Source: Sphingobium lactosutens
GTDB lineage: Bacteria > Pseudomonadota > Alphaproteobacteria > Sphingomonadales > Sphingomonadaceae
Assembly: GCF_013393185.1 (NCBI RefSeq)
Contig: NZ_QJQX01000036.1
Location: 161,665-225,664, forward strand
Direction: 5' to 3'
DNA: 64,000 nt
Numbering within the stretch: position 1 is the first letter of the stretch; each line of letters begins with the position of its first letter. The position numbers and the translations under genes are program-made. The notes under the pieces are model-generated. The model ran no database searches and was not told the origin of the DNA. It saw only the letters and a program-made list of their open reading frames with translations. Below are positions 53,326 to 61,474 of this stretch, in pieces.

Positions 53326-54944
53326 TTCGCGACCGGCAGCAATCGGGCGCGTCCGTCCGGCATCGGGAACCGCCCTTCGTCGAACGGCACCTCGCCCCAG
53401 CGCCACGGCGTCAGTTCGGCATAGGCAGGATTGGAAATCGGCGCATGGCGCTTGAGGTTCAATAGGCGCGCGCCGTCATTCTGATAGGCGGTCAGCCGCA
53501 CATGCTCGCGATAGATGTCGGCCGCCCATTCATAATGGAACGCATCGCCCCACCCCATCGCCTGCGCCACCCTGGTCAGCATCCACCAGTCGGGCCGCGC
53601 CTCGCCGGGCAAGTCCCGCAGCCGACGCTGGCGGCTGACGAGCCGGTCCATTCCGGTGAGCGTCCCATCCTTCTCGATCCAGGCGGCCGAGGGCAGCAGG
53701 CAGGTCCAGCCCGCTCCATCCGATTCCAACCGATCGGTCGCGCGAATCGAGAGCGGCACCAAGGCGCGCGCCTCCCGCAGCCAGGGCGTCGCTTCCTCAT
53801 CCGCCCCGATGCTCCACAAAGCCTTGATCCGGCCGTCGCGCATCGCTTCCAGCAGCCCAGCCCCGTCCAGCCCCGGCGCCATCGCCATGCGCCGGGCGCC
53901 CCAGAAACGTCCGGTCCGGGCCAGCGCCTCGGCATCGAAGCCCATATGCGCGGCCAGGCTGTCAGCCATGCAACCCACCTCGCGCGCGCCCATGCCATTG
54001 GCCCCGCCGCCGATCAGAAACGGGGCCGCGCCCGGTCGGCCGATACGCCCTGTCGCGAGATGGAGGTTCAGCACCGCTGCTGCTTTCCCGCCGCCGGCCA
54101 GCGTAACCGCCTGCGCGTCAACCGCCCATGTCTCGTAAAAAGCGCGAATCGACCCCGGCGGCAGGCCGCAGGCGCGCGCCACCGACCAGACGTCATGGCC
54201 CTGCCGCAGGCCATCCCAATAGCCCATCGGCACGGCAACATGCCGCTTCAGCCAAAGCGAATCGACCAGGCCCATATCGTGACAATGGAGCAGCAGCCCG
54301 CCCAGCAAGCGCCCCATGCCGCCGGGCGCGACCGGCAGATGCAGGTCCGCCTCGATTGCGTCAGCCTCACCCGGCGACGCAAGATGGATCAGCCGCGCAC
54401 CATTCGACCGCGCCGCCTGCACCCGATCCATCAGCACCGGATGATCGCGCCCGATCGCACCCCCGACCAGCAGGATCGCGCCGGCCCGATCGATATCCTC
54501 GAACGCGGCGGGCATGACATCCTCGCCAAAGGCGGCGCGCTGCAATCGCGCAGTGTCGCCCAGCCAAGGCGCATGGATATGAGCCGAGCCGAAAAAGCCC
54601 TTCATCAGCTTGTTGGCGACATAATAATCCTCGGTCAGCAATCTGCCACCGACATGCAGCGCAATACTGCCGGGACCATGGCGCTTCAGGATGGCCGTCA
54701 ATCGCCGCGCAATCTGCGCGATCACCCGGTCCCAGCCCTGCCGCCGCCCCTCCATCACCGGGTGCGACAGCCGCCCTTCAAGCCCCGCGCTGTCCTCCAG
54801 TTCGATCGCCCGCGCGCACAGCAATCCGCCATTGGCGGGATGGGTCGCGTCGCCTTCGATCCGCAATTGCCGGCTCTTGTCGGTCAGCACGCGCAGGCCG
54901 CAGCCCATGGCGCATTGCCCGCACTGGCTTCGCACGATCGCCAT
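53301..54944 (-). CDS. Truncated, NasA-like molybdopterin oxidoreductase homologue
   Basis: 547 residues versus roughly 700-900 for assimilatory nitrate reductases. The N-terminal 4Fe-4S site is intact (C8, C11, C15, C43: CGQCAMGCGL, LLCARA) and RLLTEDYYVANKLMKGFFGS is near-identical in pattern to NasA. Where NasA has the Mo-ligand Cys (IDTNSRLCMSS type), this protein has HIHAPWLGDTARLQRAAFG, shorter and without Cys. It ends after FPMPDGRARLLPV, so the C-terminal dinucleotide-binding domain is missing. No Tat signal; cytoplasmic. It may be a dead or repurposed homologue. Divergent from modA. Confidence 0.8.
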   Translation of the reverse strand: MAIVRSQCGQCAMGCGLRVLTDKSRQLRIEGDATHPANGGLLCARAIELEDSAGLEGRLSHPVMEGRRQGWDRVIAQIARRLTAILKRHGPGSIALHVGGRLLTEDYYVANKLMKGFFGSAHIHAPWLGDTARLQRAAFGEDVMPAAFEDIDRAGAILLVGGAIGRDHPVLMDRVQAARSNGARLIHLASPGEADAIEADLHLPVAPGGMGRLLGGLLLHCHDMGLVDSLWLKRHVAVPMGYWDGLRQGHDVWSVARACGLPPGSIRAFYETWAVDAQAVTLAGGGKAAAVLNLHLATGRIGRPGAAPFLIGGGANGMGAREVGCMADSLAAHMGFDAEALARTGRFWGARRMAMAPGLDGAGLLEAMRDGRIKALWSIGADEEATPWLREARALVPLSIRATDRLESDGAGWTCLLPSAAWIEKDGTLTGMDRLVSRQRRLRDLPGEARPDWWMLTRVAQAMGWGDAFHYEWAADIYREHVRLTAYQNDGARLLNLKRHAPISNPAYAELTPWRWGEVPFDEGRFPMPDGRARLLPVANQPDAAMF

Positions 54945-55054
54945 AGTCAGCGCGGTTTCCAGGTGCGATCGGTCATGGCTTCCGCCCTAGCGGATCGAAG
55001 CCAAGGACAAAAGCGGCGCTTGCCTGCGCCGTTCGACCGGCGCAAACAACCGGC

Positions 55055-55825
55055 ATGATGACGCTGCTGCTTCGCGCCCTGGCGCTGCTCACCCTGCTCG
55101 GCTCCTCCATGGCGCAGGCTGCGCCAGGCGATCATGGACCGCTGCTGCTGGCGGCGGCGAGCATGCAGGAGGCGATGAACAGCGCCGCCGACGCCTGGGC
55201 GGCGCGCGGCCACCCCCGCCCGGTCCTGTCCTTTGCCGGTTCCTCCGCCCTTGCCCGACAGATCAAGGCCGGGGCGCCCGCCGACCTGTTCCTGTCCGCG
55301 GATGAGGAATGGATGGACGATGTCGAGCGGGCCGGACTGGTGGCGCGCGGTACGCGGGCCAACCTCGCCGGCAACCGGCTGGTGCTGGTCCGCCCCGCCG
55401 ACAAGCCGGTCGCCTTGCGGATCGGGCGCGGCATGCCGATCGCCCGCGCGCTGGGCGACGGACGCCTGGCCATGGCCGATCCGGACAGCGTTCCCGCGGG
55501 AAAATATGGCAAGGCGGCCCTCAGCGCGCTGGGCGTCTGGCCGCAGGTGGAGACCAAGGTCGCCCGCGTTGACAATGTCCGCGCCGCCCTTGCGCTGGTC
55601 GAACGCGGCGCCACGCCGCTCGGCATCGTCTATGCGACCGACGCGCGCGCCAGCAAAAGCGTGGCCGTGGTCGGCGCCTTCCCGATCGGAAGCCATGCAC
55701 CGATCCGCTATCCGATCGCCCGTCTGACCGCCAGCCGGCACAAGGATGCCGAAGCCTTTCGCCGCTTCCTGCTGTCCTCGACCGGCCGGTCGATCCTGGC
55801 GCGCTATGGGTTCAGCGCGCCCTGA
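55055..55825 (+). CDS. modA: Molybdate ABC transporter, substrate-binding protein
   Basis: 256 residues. Signal peptide (cleaved near AQAAP), then the ModA fold: LLLAAASMQEAMNSAADAWA, SFAGSSALARQIKAGAPADL, FLSADEEWMDDVERAGLV, MADPDSVPAGKYGKAALSAL, GIVYATDARAS. It captures molybdate in the periplasm for ModBC. A HAD phosphatase gene in the opposite direction separates it from modB. It is divergent from the molybdopterin-protein gene. Confidence 0.95.
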   Translation: MMTLLLRALALLTLLGSSMAQAAPGDHGPLLLAAASMQEAMNSAADAWAARGHPRPVLSFAGSSALARQIKAGAPADLFLSADEEWMDDVERAGLVARGTRANLAGNRLVLVRPADKPVALRIGRGMPIARALGDGRLAMADPDSVPAGKYGKAALSALGVWPQVETKVARVDNVRAALALVERGATPLGIVYATDARASKSVAVVGAFPIGSHAPIRYPIARLTASRHKDAEAFRRFLLSSTGRSILARYGFSAP

Positions 55826-55828
55826 TTC

Positions 55829-56575
55829 TCATTTCTGGCAGGCGACGATCGCCGCGATGACCGACAGCGTTTCCTCGGGATCGCGCACCTTCACCGTATC
55901 CAGCCCCAGTTCCTTGGCCGGATAATCGTTGCCGCCCGGGAAAATGGCGTCGCCGATGAACATCATCGCATCGAGCGCGATCCCGCTCGCGTCGCGCAGC
56001 TTCTTGAGACCATAGGCCTTGTCGACGCCCTCGCGGGTGATGTCGATGGAGGTTGCGCCACCCATGTTGATCGACAGACCGGGCAGGCGGTCTCGCAGGT
56101 CCGCCTGAATAATCTTGCGCTTGGCAAAGTCGGGATCCCAGCCTTCCTTGGCATGGATCGGCGCCTGCTGGCCGAGTGCGGAGAAGGTGATCTGGCTGCC
56201 GCGGTCCTCGATCCGTTCGCCCCAGGTCTGTTCCGGCACGAAGCCGGTCGCTTCCAGCGATGCGTCGAACGCCTCCAGGATCGCCCCCTTCTGCCCGTCG
56301 TCGAACAGTTCGGCATAGACCGGCTTCCAGCCGCCATCGCGCCAGGTGAAGAGCTTGGTGCCGGTCGTCGGCATCAGCCACAGCCGCGTCACGTCCGCGC
56401 GCGCAGGCAGGCGGCTCGCCACCTGCTTGTCGAACTGCGGCCAGTCTCCGCCCGAAATCACCGCGACATGCGCGACGTCCAGCAGGTCGGCCAGCGCCTC
56501 GCCCATCGCCTCGCCCAAGGGCTGCTTGCTTTCGGCCAGCGTTCCGTCGAGGTCGAAGGCAATCAATTCTTTCAT
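55829..56575 (-). CDS. HAD-superfamily phosphatase, phosphomannomutase-like (type IIB)
   Basis: 248 residues. HAD motif 1 AFDLDGTLAESK, motif 2 around VISGGDW, a cap domain with KPVYAELFDD and IEDRGSQITFSALGQ, and the motif 3/4 region LDAMMFIGDAIFPGGNDYPA. The cap type and the ITFS segment resemble eukaryotic-type phosphomannomutases, but a phosphatase role is equally possible. Inserted between modA and modB on the opposite strand, with only 3 bases to the modA stop. Confidence 0.85.
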   Translation of the reverse strand: MKELIAFDLDGTLAESKQPLGEAMGEALADLLDVAHVAVISGGDWPQFDKQVASRLPARADVTRLWLMPTTGTKLFTWRDGGWKPVYAELFDDGQKGAILEAFDASLEATGFVPEQTWGERIEDRGSQITFSALGQQAPIHAKEGWDPDFAKRKIIQADLRDRLPGLSINMGGATSIDITREGVDKAYGLKKLRDASGIALDAMMFIGDAIFPGGNDYPAKELGLDTVKVRDPEETLSVIAAIVACQK

Positions 56576-56788
56576 GCACCTGTCCAGTCAGATGAAGTTG
56601 ACAAATAAGAGTGGCTGCGACCCTCGGATCGCCGGGCGCTACACCATCGCTCCGGTTTTTTCCAGTCAGCCGGATCACATGATCGCATCGAAAATGTGAC
56701 AAACCAAAGACATGGCATACTCGCCCCCGCCGGCGCGGATGACCAGGCTTTCTTGACGACGGAAAGCATATCCCTCACCCAGCATGAC

Positions 56789-57493
56789 ATGAATTTTTCC
56801 CTGACGCCGGACGACTGGACGGTCATCAGCCTGTCGCTCAAGGTCAGCATGGTCGCGGTCGCAGCCATGCTGCCGATCGCCTTCGCCCTCGCCTGGATGC
56901 TGGCGCGCTGGCGCTTTCCGGGCAAGCTGCTGCTCGATGCGCTGGTCCATCTCCCCCTCGTCGTGCCGCCGGTCGTGACCGGCTGGCTGCTTCTCATCCT
57001 TTTCGGCATCAACGGCCCTGTCGGCCGCTGGCTCGACCAGTGGTTCGGCGTCACCTTGCTGTTCCGCTGGACCGGCGCCGCGCTTGCCGCCGCGATCATG
57101 GCCATGCCGCTGATGGTGCGGGCGATGCGCCTGTCGATCGAAGCCGTCGATCGGCGGCTGGAGCAGGCGGCCCAGACGCTGGGGGCATCCCGGCTACGCA
57201 GCTTCCTGTCCATTTCGCTGCCGCTGTCCCTGCCCGGCGTACTGGCGGGCGCGATGCTGGGCTTTGCCCGGTCGATCGGGGAATTCGGCGCGACCATCAC
57301 TTTCGTCTCCGACATTCCCGGCGAAACCCGCACCCTGCCGATCGCCATCTATGCCGCGCTGCAAGTGCCGGGCGCGGAAACGACGGTCAGCCGCTTCGCC
57401 ATCATCTCGGTTCTGCTTTCGCTCGGCGCACTGCTCCTGTCCGAACTGCTCGCACGCCGGGTGACGCAGGGACGCATGCCCCATGTCCTTTGA
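56789..57493 (+). CDS. modB: Molybdate ABC transporter, permease
   Basis: 234 residues from ATG 56789 (MNFSLTPDDWTVISLSLKVS). Five to six membrane helices and the EAA loop typical of ModB (RRLEQAAQTLGASRLRSFLS), with MLGFARSIGEFGATITF afterwards. It forms the membrane channel with ModC. An in-frame ATG at 56696 would add 31 unusual residues. Overlaps modC by 11 bases. Confidence 0.94.
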   Translation: MNFSLTPDDWTVISLSLKVSMVAVAAMLPIAFALAWMLARWRFPGKLLLDALVHLPLVVPPVVTGWLLLILFGINGPVGRWLDQWFGVTLLFRWTGAALAAAIMAMPLMVRAMRLSIEAVDRRLEQAAQTLGASRLRSFLSISLPLSLPGVLAGAMLGFARSIGEFGATITFVSDIPGETRTLPIAIYAALQVPGAETTVSRFAIISVLLSLGALLLSELLARRVTQGRMPHVL

Positions 57494-58100
57494 CATCGCC
57501 GTCCGCGTCCGCCTGGGTGATCGCAACATCGCCCTTGCATGCCGTTCCGATGCCCGACTGATCGCGCTCATCGGCCCGTCAGGGGCAGGCAAGACCAGCA
57601 TCCTCAACATGGTCGCCGGACTGCTAACGCCCGATGACGGGCATATCGCCATTGGAGGGCGGCGGCTGTTCGACAGCAAGGCAGGAATCGATCTGCCGGT
57701 CGCCGACCGTCACGCCGGCTATTTGTTCCAGGATCTGCGCCTGTTCCCGCACATGCGGGTGGAGGCTAATCTGCGCTACGGGCGGCGGCCCGGCGGCCGG
57801 CTTTCGCAGGAGGACATGCTTGCCTTTCTCGGCATCGGCCATCTGCTGCATCGCATGCCCGCCAGCCTTTCGGGCGGCGAGGCGCAGCGGGTCGCGATCG
57901 GCCGCGCGCTTCTGTCCGCTCCCCGCTTTCTGCTGATGGACGAGCCGCTCACCGGCCTCGACCGGGAGCGGCGCGAGGAGATATTGCCGCTGATCGAACG
58001 GCTGCGCGACGAAATCGGCCTGCCGATCCTCTATGTCACCCACGATCTGCGCGAAGCCGAACGGCTGGCCGACCTGATCGTCGAGATACCCGACAGATGA
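57483..58100 (+). CDS. modC: Molybdate ABC transporter, ATPase (short form)
   Basis: 205 residues. Walker A (GPSGAGKTSI), Q-loop (LFQDLRLFPHMRV), signature (LSGGEAQRVAIGRAL), Walker B (FLLMDEPLTGLD) and H-loop (LYVTHDLREAERLADL) are all present. It ends right after the ATPase core, without the C-terminal TOBE/Mop domain (about 140 residues) that senses molybdate or tungstate in classical ModC, so that feedback is probably absent. Fused by overlap to modB. Confidence 0.93.
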   Translation: MSFDIAVRVRLGDRNIALACRSDARLIALIGPSGAGKTSILNMVAGLLTPDDGHIAIGGRRLFDSKAGIDLPVADRHAGYLFQDLRLFPHMRVEANLRYGRRPGGRLSQEDMLAFLGIGHLLHRMPASLSGGEAQRVAIGRALLSAPRFLLMDEPLTGLDRERREEILPLIERLRDEIGLPILYVTHDLREAERLADLIVEIPDR

Positions 58101-58157
58101 GCCGCCATGTCGACAAAGATGGTCGACAGCCGCCCAATTGACCGCCATCAGGAGAGC

Positions 58158-58829
58158 ATGCAGCAACAGGAAAATGATCCGCTGACCCCTTCGGACGAGT
58201 TACAGGAAAGCGCCGGCGCGATCGAACAGCGCCTCGATCGGCTCGAGCACATGATGGCAGACAGCATCAGCCGGCTGGACCGGCTGCAACATCTGGTCGA
58301 ATTGGTGCTGAGCGAAGCGCATCTTCGCCGACGGGAGGATTTTTCCGCCTCCGAAGGCAACCCCCACTGGTCGAGCGAGGGCTTCCCCATCCTGCGCAGA
58401 AATTGGCCGGTATATTTCGGCAGCGATCGCCAGGACGACGAATTGGCGGCAGAGAATTTCCTGGCCGGCGGATGGTTCGCACGGGAATCGTGGGGCGTCT
58501 GGGGCAGCGACGCAGTTCAGGCGATTCGGTTCGCGCTGGAAGATTATCGGGGCGGATATGTCACCGTGCATCTGGGGCTGCATTGCTTCGTCCCGCCCGG
58601 CATGGAACGACCGAGTGTCGATATTCTCGCCAACGGCTATTTTCTTGGAAATCATAAACTTGGCCCGATGGGGCGGGTTATCACACTACGCCTTCCTCCT
58701 TCCTGCATAGGCGATGGCAATATCGTGCTTCAGCTACAGCATGACGCGGCAGCATCGCCCGCCGCCCTGGGAGCCGCGCCGGACGATCGCATCCTGGGCG
58801 TGGGACTTACGATGCTGGATGCCGCCTAG
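58158..58829 (+). CDS. Protein of unknown function: coiled coil plus beta-sandwich
   Basis: 223 residues from ATG 58158 (AGGAG just ahead); ATG 58107 would add 17. The N-terminal half contains a heptad-rich helix (about 15-60: IEQRLDRLEHMMADSISRLD and RLQHLVELVLSEAHLRRRED). The C-terminal half has GGWFARESWGVWGSDA, GGYVTVHLGLHCFVPPG and ILANGYFLGNHKLG, a beta-sandwich pattern found in bacterial polysaccharide-related proteins. No signal peptide. Placed between modC and the dTDP-glucose dehydratase gene; a surface-glycan role is only inferred. Confidence 0.6.
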   Translation: MQQQENDPLTPSDELQESAGAIEQRLDRLEHMMADSISRLDRLQHLVELVLSEAHLRRREDFSASEGNPHWSSEGFPILRRNWPVYFGSDRQDDELAAENFLAGGWFARESWGVWGSDAVQAIRFALEDYRGGYVTVHLGLHCFVPPGMERPSVDILANGYFLGNHKLGPMGRVITLRLPPSCIGDGNIVLQLQHDAAASPAALGAAPDDRILGVGLTMLDAA

Positions 58830-59082
58830 CACCTGCCCTTCCAGAGAAAGAGGAGAGCAGAAAGCGGCGCGAACCGAGAGCGATTTTCAGGAAGAACAAC
58901 ATAAATATATTTGGCCGAACAGATATCGACGCGATGCAACAGATCGCATCTTGATTGCAGAGCCGCTTCATTTGCGGTTACTGCTCGCACAAAGTGCAGG
59001 GGACGCAGGCCCTTGACGTGATGCATGGTTCAATTGGCGCGCATTGCGATGCGCGGATCATCAGGGAGCGAAATACAGGCGC

Positions 59083-60153
59083 ATGGCCAATCTGATCATC
59101 ACCGGGGGCGCGGGTTTTATCGGCGCGAATTTCGTTCGCCACTGGCGCAAGACGGCGCCCAATGACGCCATCATCGTGCTGGATGCGCTGACCTATGCCG
59201 GCAATCCCGCCAATATCGCCGACGTGCCCGACGTGACGCTGGTCGAGGGTGATATCTGCGACACGGCGCTCGTCTCGCGGTTGATGGCCGATCATGACGT
59301 CGATACGATCGTCCACTTCGCTGCCGAAAGCCATGTGGACCGCTCCATCACCGGCCCCGATGCCTTCGTGACCACCAATGTCATCGGGACCCACAGCCTG
59401 CTCAAAGCCGCCAAGGCCGCCTGGCTCGACAAGGGCAGCGGCCGGCCGCACCGCTTCCACCATGTGTCGACGGACGAGGTCTATGGCACGCTGGAACTGG
59501 ACGATCCGGCGTTCAGCGAAACCACGCCCTACGCCCCCAATTCGCCCTATTCGGCGTCCAAGGCCGGGTCCGACCATCTGGTGCGCGCCTATCACCACAC
59601 CTATGGGCTGGAAACGACGACCAGCAACTGCTCGAACAACTACGGCCCCTACCAGTTTCCCGAAAAGCTGATCCCGCTCTTCACCCTCAACGCGCTGTCG
59701 GGCAAGAATCTGCCCATCTATGGCGACGGCATGAACATCCGCGACTGGCTCCATGTCGAGGATCATTGCGTCGGCATCGAACTGATCCTGCGCAAGGGCC
59801 GGATCGGGGAAACCTATAATGTCGGCGGCGGCCAGGAACTGCCCAATATCGAGGTGATCAGGGAGATCTGCCGCGGCGTGGATGAGGCGTTCGCCCGCAA
59901 TCCCGCACTTGCCGCGACATTCCCGCACGCACCCGCAGCCCAGGGTCGCCCTTCCGCCGAGCTGATGACCTATGTGCAGGATCGCAAGGGGCACGACCGT
60001 CGCTACGCGATCGACGAAACCAAGATCCGCAGCGAACTGGGCTACGCGCCGTCGCGCGATTTCCCGCAGGGCTTTGCCGACACGCTGAACTGGTTCCTCG
60101 ACAATCAGGACTGGTGGCGCCCGCTGATCGGCCGGGCCGCGCTCGTGGCCTGA
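59083..60153 (+). CDS. rfbB: dTDP-glucose 4,6-dehydratase
   Basis: 356 residues from ATG 59083. Second step of dTDP-rhamnose synthesis. NAD-binding Rossmann motif IITGGAGFIGANFVRHWRK, active-site STDEVYGTLE (Thr, Asp, Glu) and catalytic YSASKAGSDHLV (Tyr, Lys). Also NNYGPYQFPEKLIPLF. The other rml genes are not in the window, so it may be a lone copy next to the island. A GCGCAT/ATGCGC dyad lies at 59039-59054 in the leader. Confidence 0.96.
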   Translation: MANLIITGGAGFIGANFVRHWRKTAPNDAIIVLDALTYAGNPANIADVPDVTLVEGDICDTALVSRLMADHDVDTIVHFAAESHVDRSITGPDAFVTTNVIGTHSLLKAAKAAWLDKGSGRPHRFHHVSTDEVYGTLELDDPAFSETTPYAPNSPYSASKAGSDHLVRAYHHTYGLETTTSNCSNNYGPYQFPEKLIPLFTLNALSGKNLPIYGDGMNIRDWLHVEDHCVGIELILRKGRIGETYNVGGGQELPNIEVIREICRGVDEAFARNPALAATFPHAPAAQGRPSAELMTYVQDRKGHDRRYAIDETKIRSELGYAPSRDFPQGFADTLNWFLDNQDWWRPLIGRAALVA

Positions 60154-60211
60154 CCATGGATGCGCTTTCGGCCGGCTTTCCAACAGTCGGCCGAAAGCTG
60201 CACAAAAGGGC

Positions 60212-60240
60212 TTGACCGCCCCGCGAACCCCGCCTATCTG
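60212..60240 (+). promoter_or_regulatory. Sigma-70-like promoter of tRNA-Gln
   Basis: TTGACC (60212-60217), 17-base spacer, TATCTG (60235-60240). Placed 34 bases ahead of the tRNA, as expected for a stable-RNA promoter. Confidence 0.6.
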
Positions 60241-60273
60241 CGGCCTCCCAAGCGGGGCTGGCCCCGCAGATGA

Positions 60274-60347
60274 TGCCCGATCGTCTAATGGTAAGACTAC
60301 GGACTCTGACTCCGTCAATCGAGGTTCGAATCCTCGTCGGGCATCCA
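60274..60347 (+). tRNA. tRNA-Gln (anticodon CTG)
   Basis: Acceptor TGCCCGA pairs with TCGGGCA. D-arm GTCTAATGGTAAGAC; anticodon loop CTCTGAC with CTG at 60306-60308; T-arm GAGGTTCGAATCCTC; an encoded CCA end. It reads CAG codons. Accessory genes and an IS element follow directly, so its 3' end is a plausible integration site. Confidence 0.97.
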
Positions 60348-60600
60348 GAACTTTTCCAATAAAATCAGTATCTTCCATCTCACGTGACCGCAATCTTGCG
60401 GGGTTTTCATGTTGCATGAAATTCCCGCACATTTCCGCCATTTTCCGCGCATTTCCGAGCGCTCCCGGCGGCTCCATGCAACATGGATGCGACATGGAAA
60501 CCCCCTATAAATCAGCAACCGTTTCGCCGTCCTTTGACAAGGCTCAGCACGGACTATTGCCTCCCCGATATGCTGACCTATGGTTGGACAGGGGGAAATC
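60348..60600. other. Non-coding junction after tRNA-Gln
   Basis: No gene seen. Contains an inverted pair CATGTTGCATG (60408-60418) and CATGCAACATG (60475-60485), three spaced TTTCCG units near 60432-60457, and a sphingomonad repeat copy at 60528-60553. I could not find a second copy of the tRNA 3' end within the window, so an attachment site is not proven. Confidence 0.45.
60528..60553. repeat. Short sphingomonad-type repeat
   Basis: CGTCCTTTGACAAGGCTCAG followed by CACGGA; on the other strand it reads TCCGTGCTGAGCC..., a variant of the repeat at 48675-48704. Confidence 0.55.
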
Positions 60601-61158
60601 ATGGCGCGGAAACAAGACAACAGCGGCTGCGGCTTGGCAGCCCTCTGCCTGGTCATCATCGTTGCGATCGGGAAGTGCTCTGGCGGAGGATCCTCAACAG
60701 ATGAGCAGGCTTCCGTGACGGCGCCGGCGGCGGCCAGCCCCACAATCTCCACGATTATGCATGTCGCCTCAGCATCATTGAATTGTCGCGCTGAGCCGGC
60801 CCCCGATTCGCGGGTGGTCGAGAAGCTGAGCCGCAGCGATCAGGTGGACGCAGGCGAGACGAAGGACAGCTGGGTCAAGCTGGATCGGATCGGGGGGGAC
60901 TGCTGGGTCGCTCAGCGTTTCCTTTCGGAGGGTGCGCCTGATCCAGAACCAGCCGAATCATCATCCCCTCTCTACTCTCCGCCGCCATCACAGCCCGAAG
61001 TCGACTTGGCGCCCCGCAGATCAGCGGCCAGTTGCGGCATCAAATGGAAGTGCGGGCAGATGGACAGTTGTGCGGAGGCCTATCACTATCTCAACGATTG
61101 CGGCGTCGGCCGGCTGGATGGCGACGGCGATGGCGTGCCTTGCGAAAGCATATGCTGA
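60601..61158 (+). CDS. SH3-domain and excalibur-domain protein
   Basis: 185 residues from ATG 60601 with GGGGGA at good spacing. An N-terminal hydrophobic segment (CGLAALCLVIIVAIGKCSGG) is a membrane anchor or lipoprotein-like signal. Then a bacterial SH3-like domain (about 53-110: VASASLNCRAEPAPDSRVVE, SWVKLDRIGGDCWVAQRFL), a Pro-rich linker, and a C-terminal excalibur calcium-binding motif (LNDCGVGRLDGDGDGVPCE). Probably an envelope protein. First gene after the tRNA; base composition is somewhat less GC-rich than in the core genes. Confidence 0.85.
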   Translation: MARKQDNSGCGLAALCLVIIVAIGKCSGGGSSTDEQASVTAPAAASPTISTIMHVASASLNCRAEPAPDSRVVEKLSRSDQVDAGETKDSWVKLDRIGGDCWVAQRFLSEGAPDPEPAESSSPLYSPPPSQPEVDLAPRRSAASCGIKWKCGQMDSCAEAYHYLNDCGVGRLDGDGDGVPCESIC

Positions 61159-61224
61159 AACCATGGCAAATTTAACGCTGGCGTCTCGATGCTTGGCAGC
61201 GACATGATGAAGCTAGGAACCAAA

Positions 61225-61393
61225 ATGACCCCCCTCGACCGCCTCAAATATCTCCCAGACTGGCCAGCGCGCATGACGGCCCCTGTCGCCGCTGCCTACA
61301 TGGGCGTCTCACCGACGACGTTTCTTACCAGGTTCCGACATTTCGGCATCAAGGAAGGTGGTAACCTCCTGTGGGCAAGGCTTCAGTTAGACC
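61225..61393 (+). pseudogene. AlpA/excisionase-like DNA-binding gene interrupted by IS66
   Basis: The first 56 codons remain from ATG 61225 (AGGA ahead). The sequence MTAPVAAAYMGVSPTTFLTR followed by FRHFGIKEGGNLLW is a MerR-like winged helix of the kind in AlpA or phage excisionases that read island or prophage ends. The reading frame passes into the insertion sequence at 61394, giving an unrelated 12-residue tail. The rest of the gene should lie beyond the right end of the window. Confidence 0.65.
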
Positions 61394-61413
61394 GTAAGCG
61401 CGGAATTCCGCGC
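61394..61413. repeat. IS66 left terminal inverted repeat
   Basis: GTAAGCGCGGAATTCCGCGC. Bases 61398-61413 are also a perfect palindrome, GCGCGGAATTCCGCGC. It matches the right end in the first 9 bases and in 5 of the next 11. Confidence 0.8.
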
Positions 61414-61444
61414 ACCTGTTCGGTTGAGTGAGGCGGTGTGAAAG

Positions 61445-61474
61445 ATGTGTCCACCAAGGAAGAGGTGGACACAT
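61445..61474 (+). promoter_or_regulatory. Hairpin covering the tnpA start
   Basis: ATGTGTCCACC pairs with GGTGGACACAT (11 perfect base pairs), loop AAGGAAGA. The loop and stem carry the tnpA ribosome-binding site and the second arm includes the first two bases of the ATG at 61473, so folding of the mRNA would hide the start. Confidence 0.55.

Noticed and set aside
53502..55058. 518-codon plus-strand frame opposite the molybdopterin-protein gene
   Set aside because: Composition of an antisense shadow; the opposite strand shows an Fe-S site and NasA-type motifs.
58978..60495. 505-codon minus-strand frame across rfbB and the tRNA gene
   Set aside because: It would run through a clear tRNA and a clear dehydratase gene; no motif.
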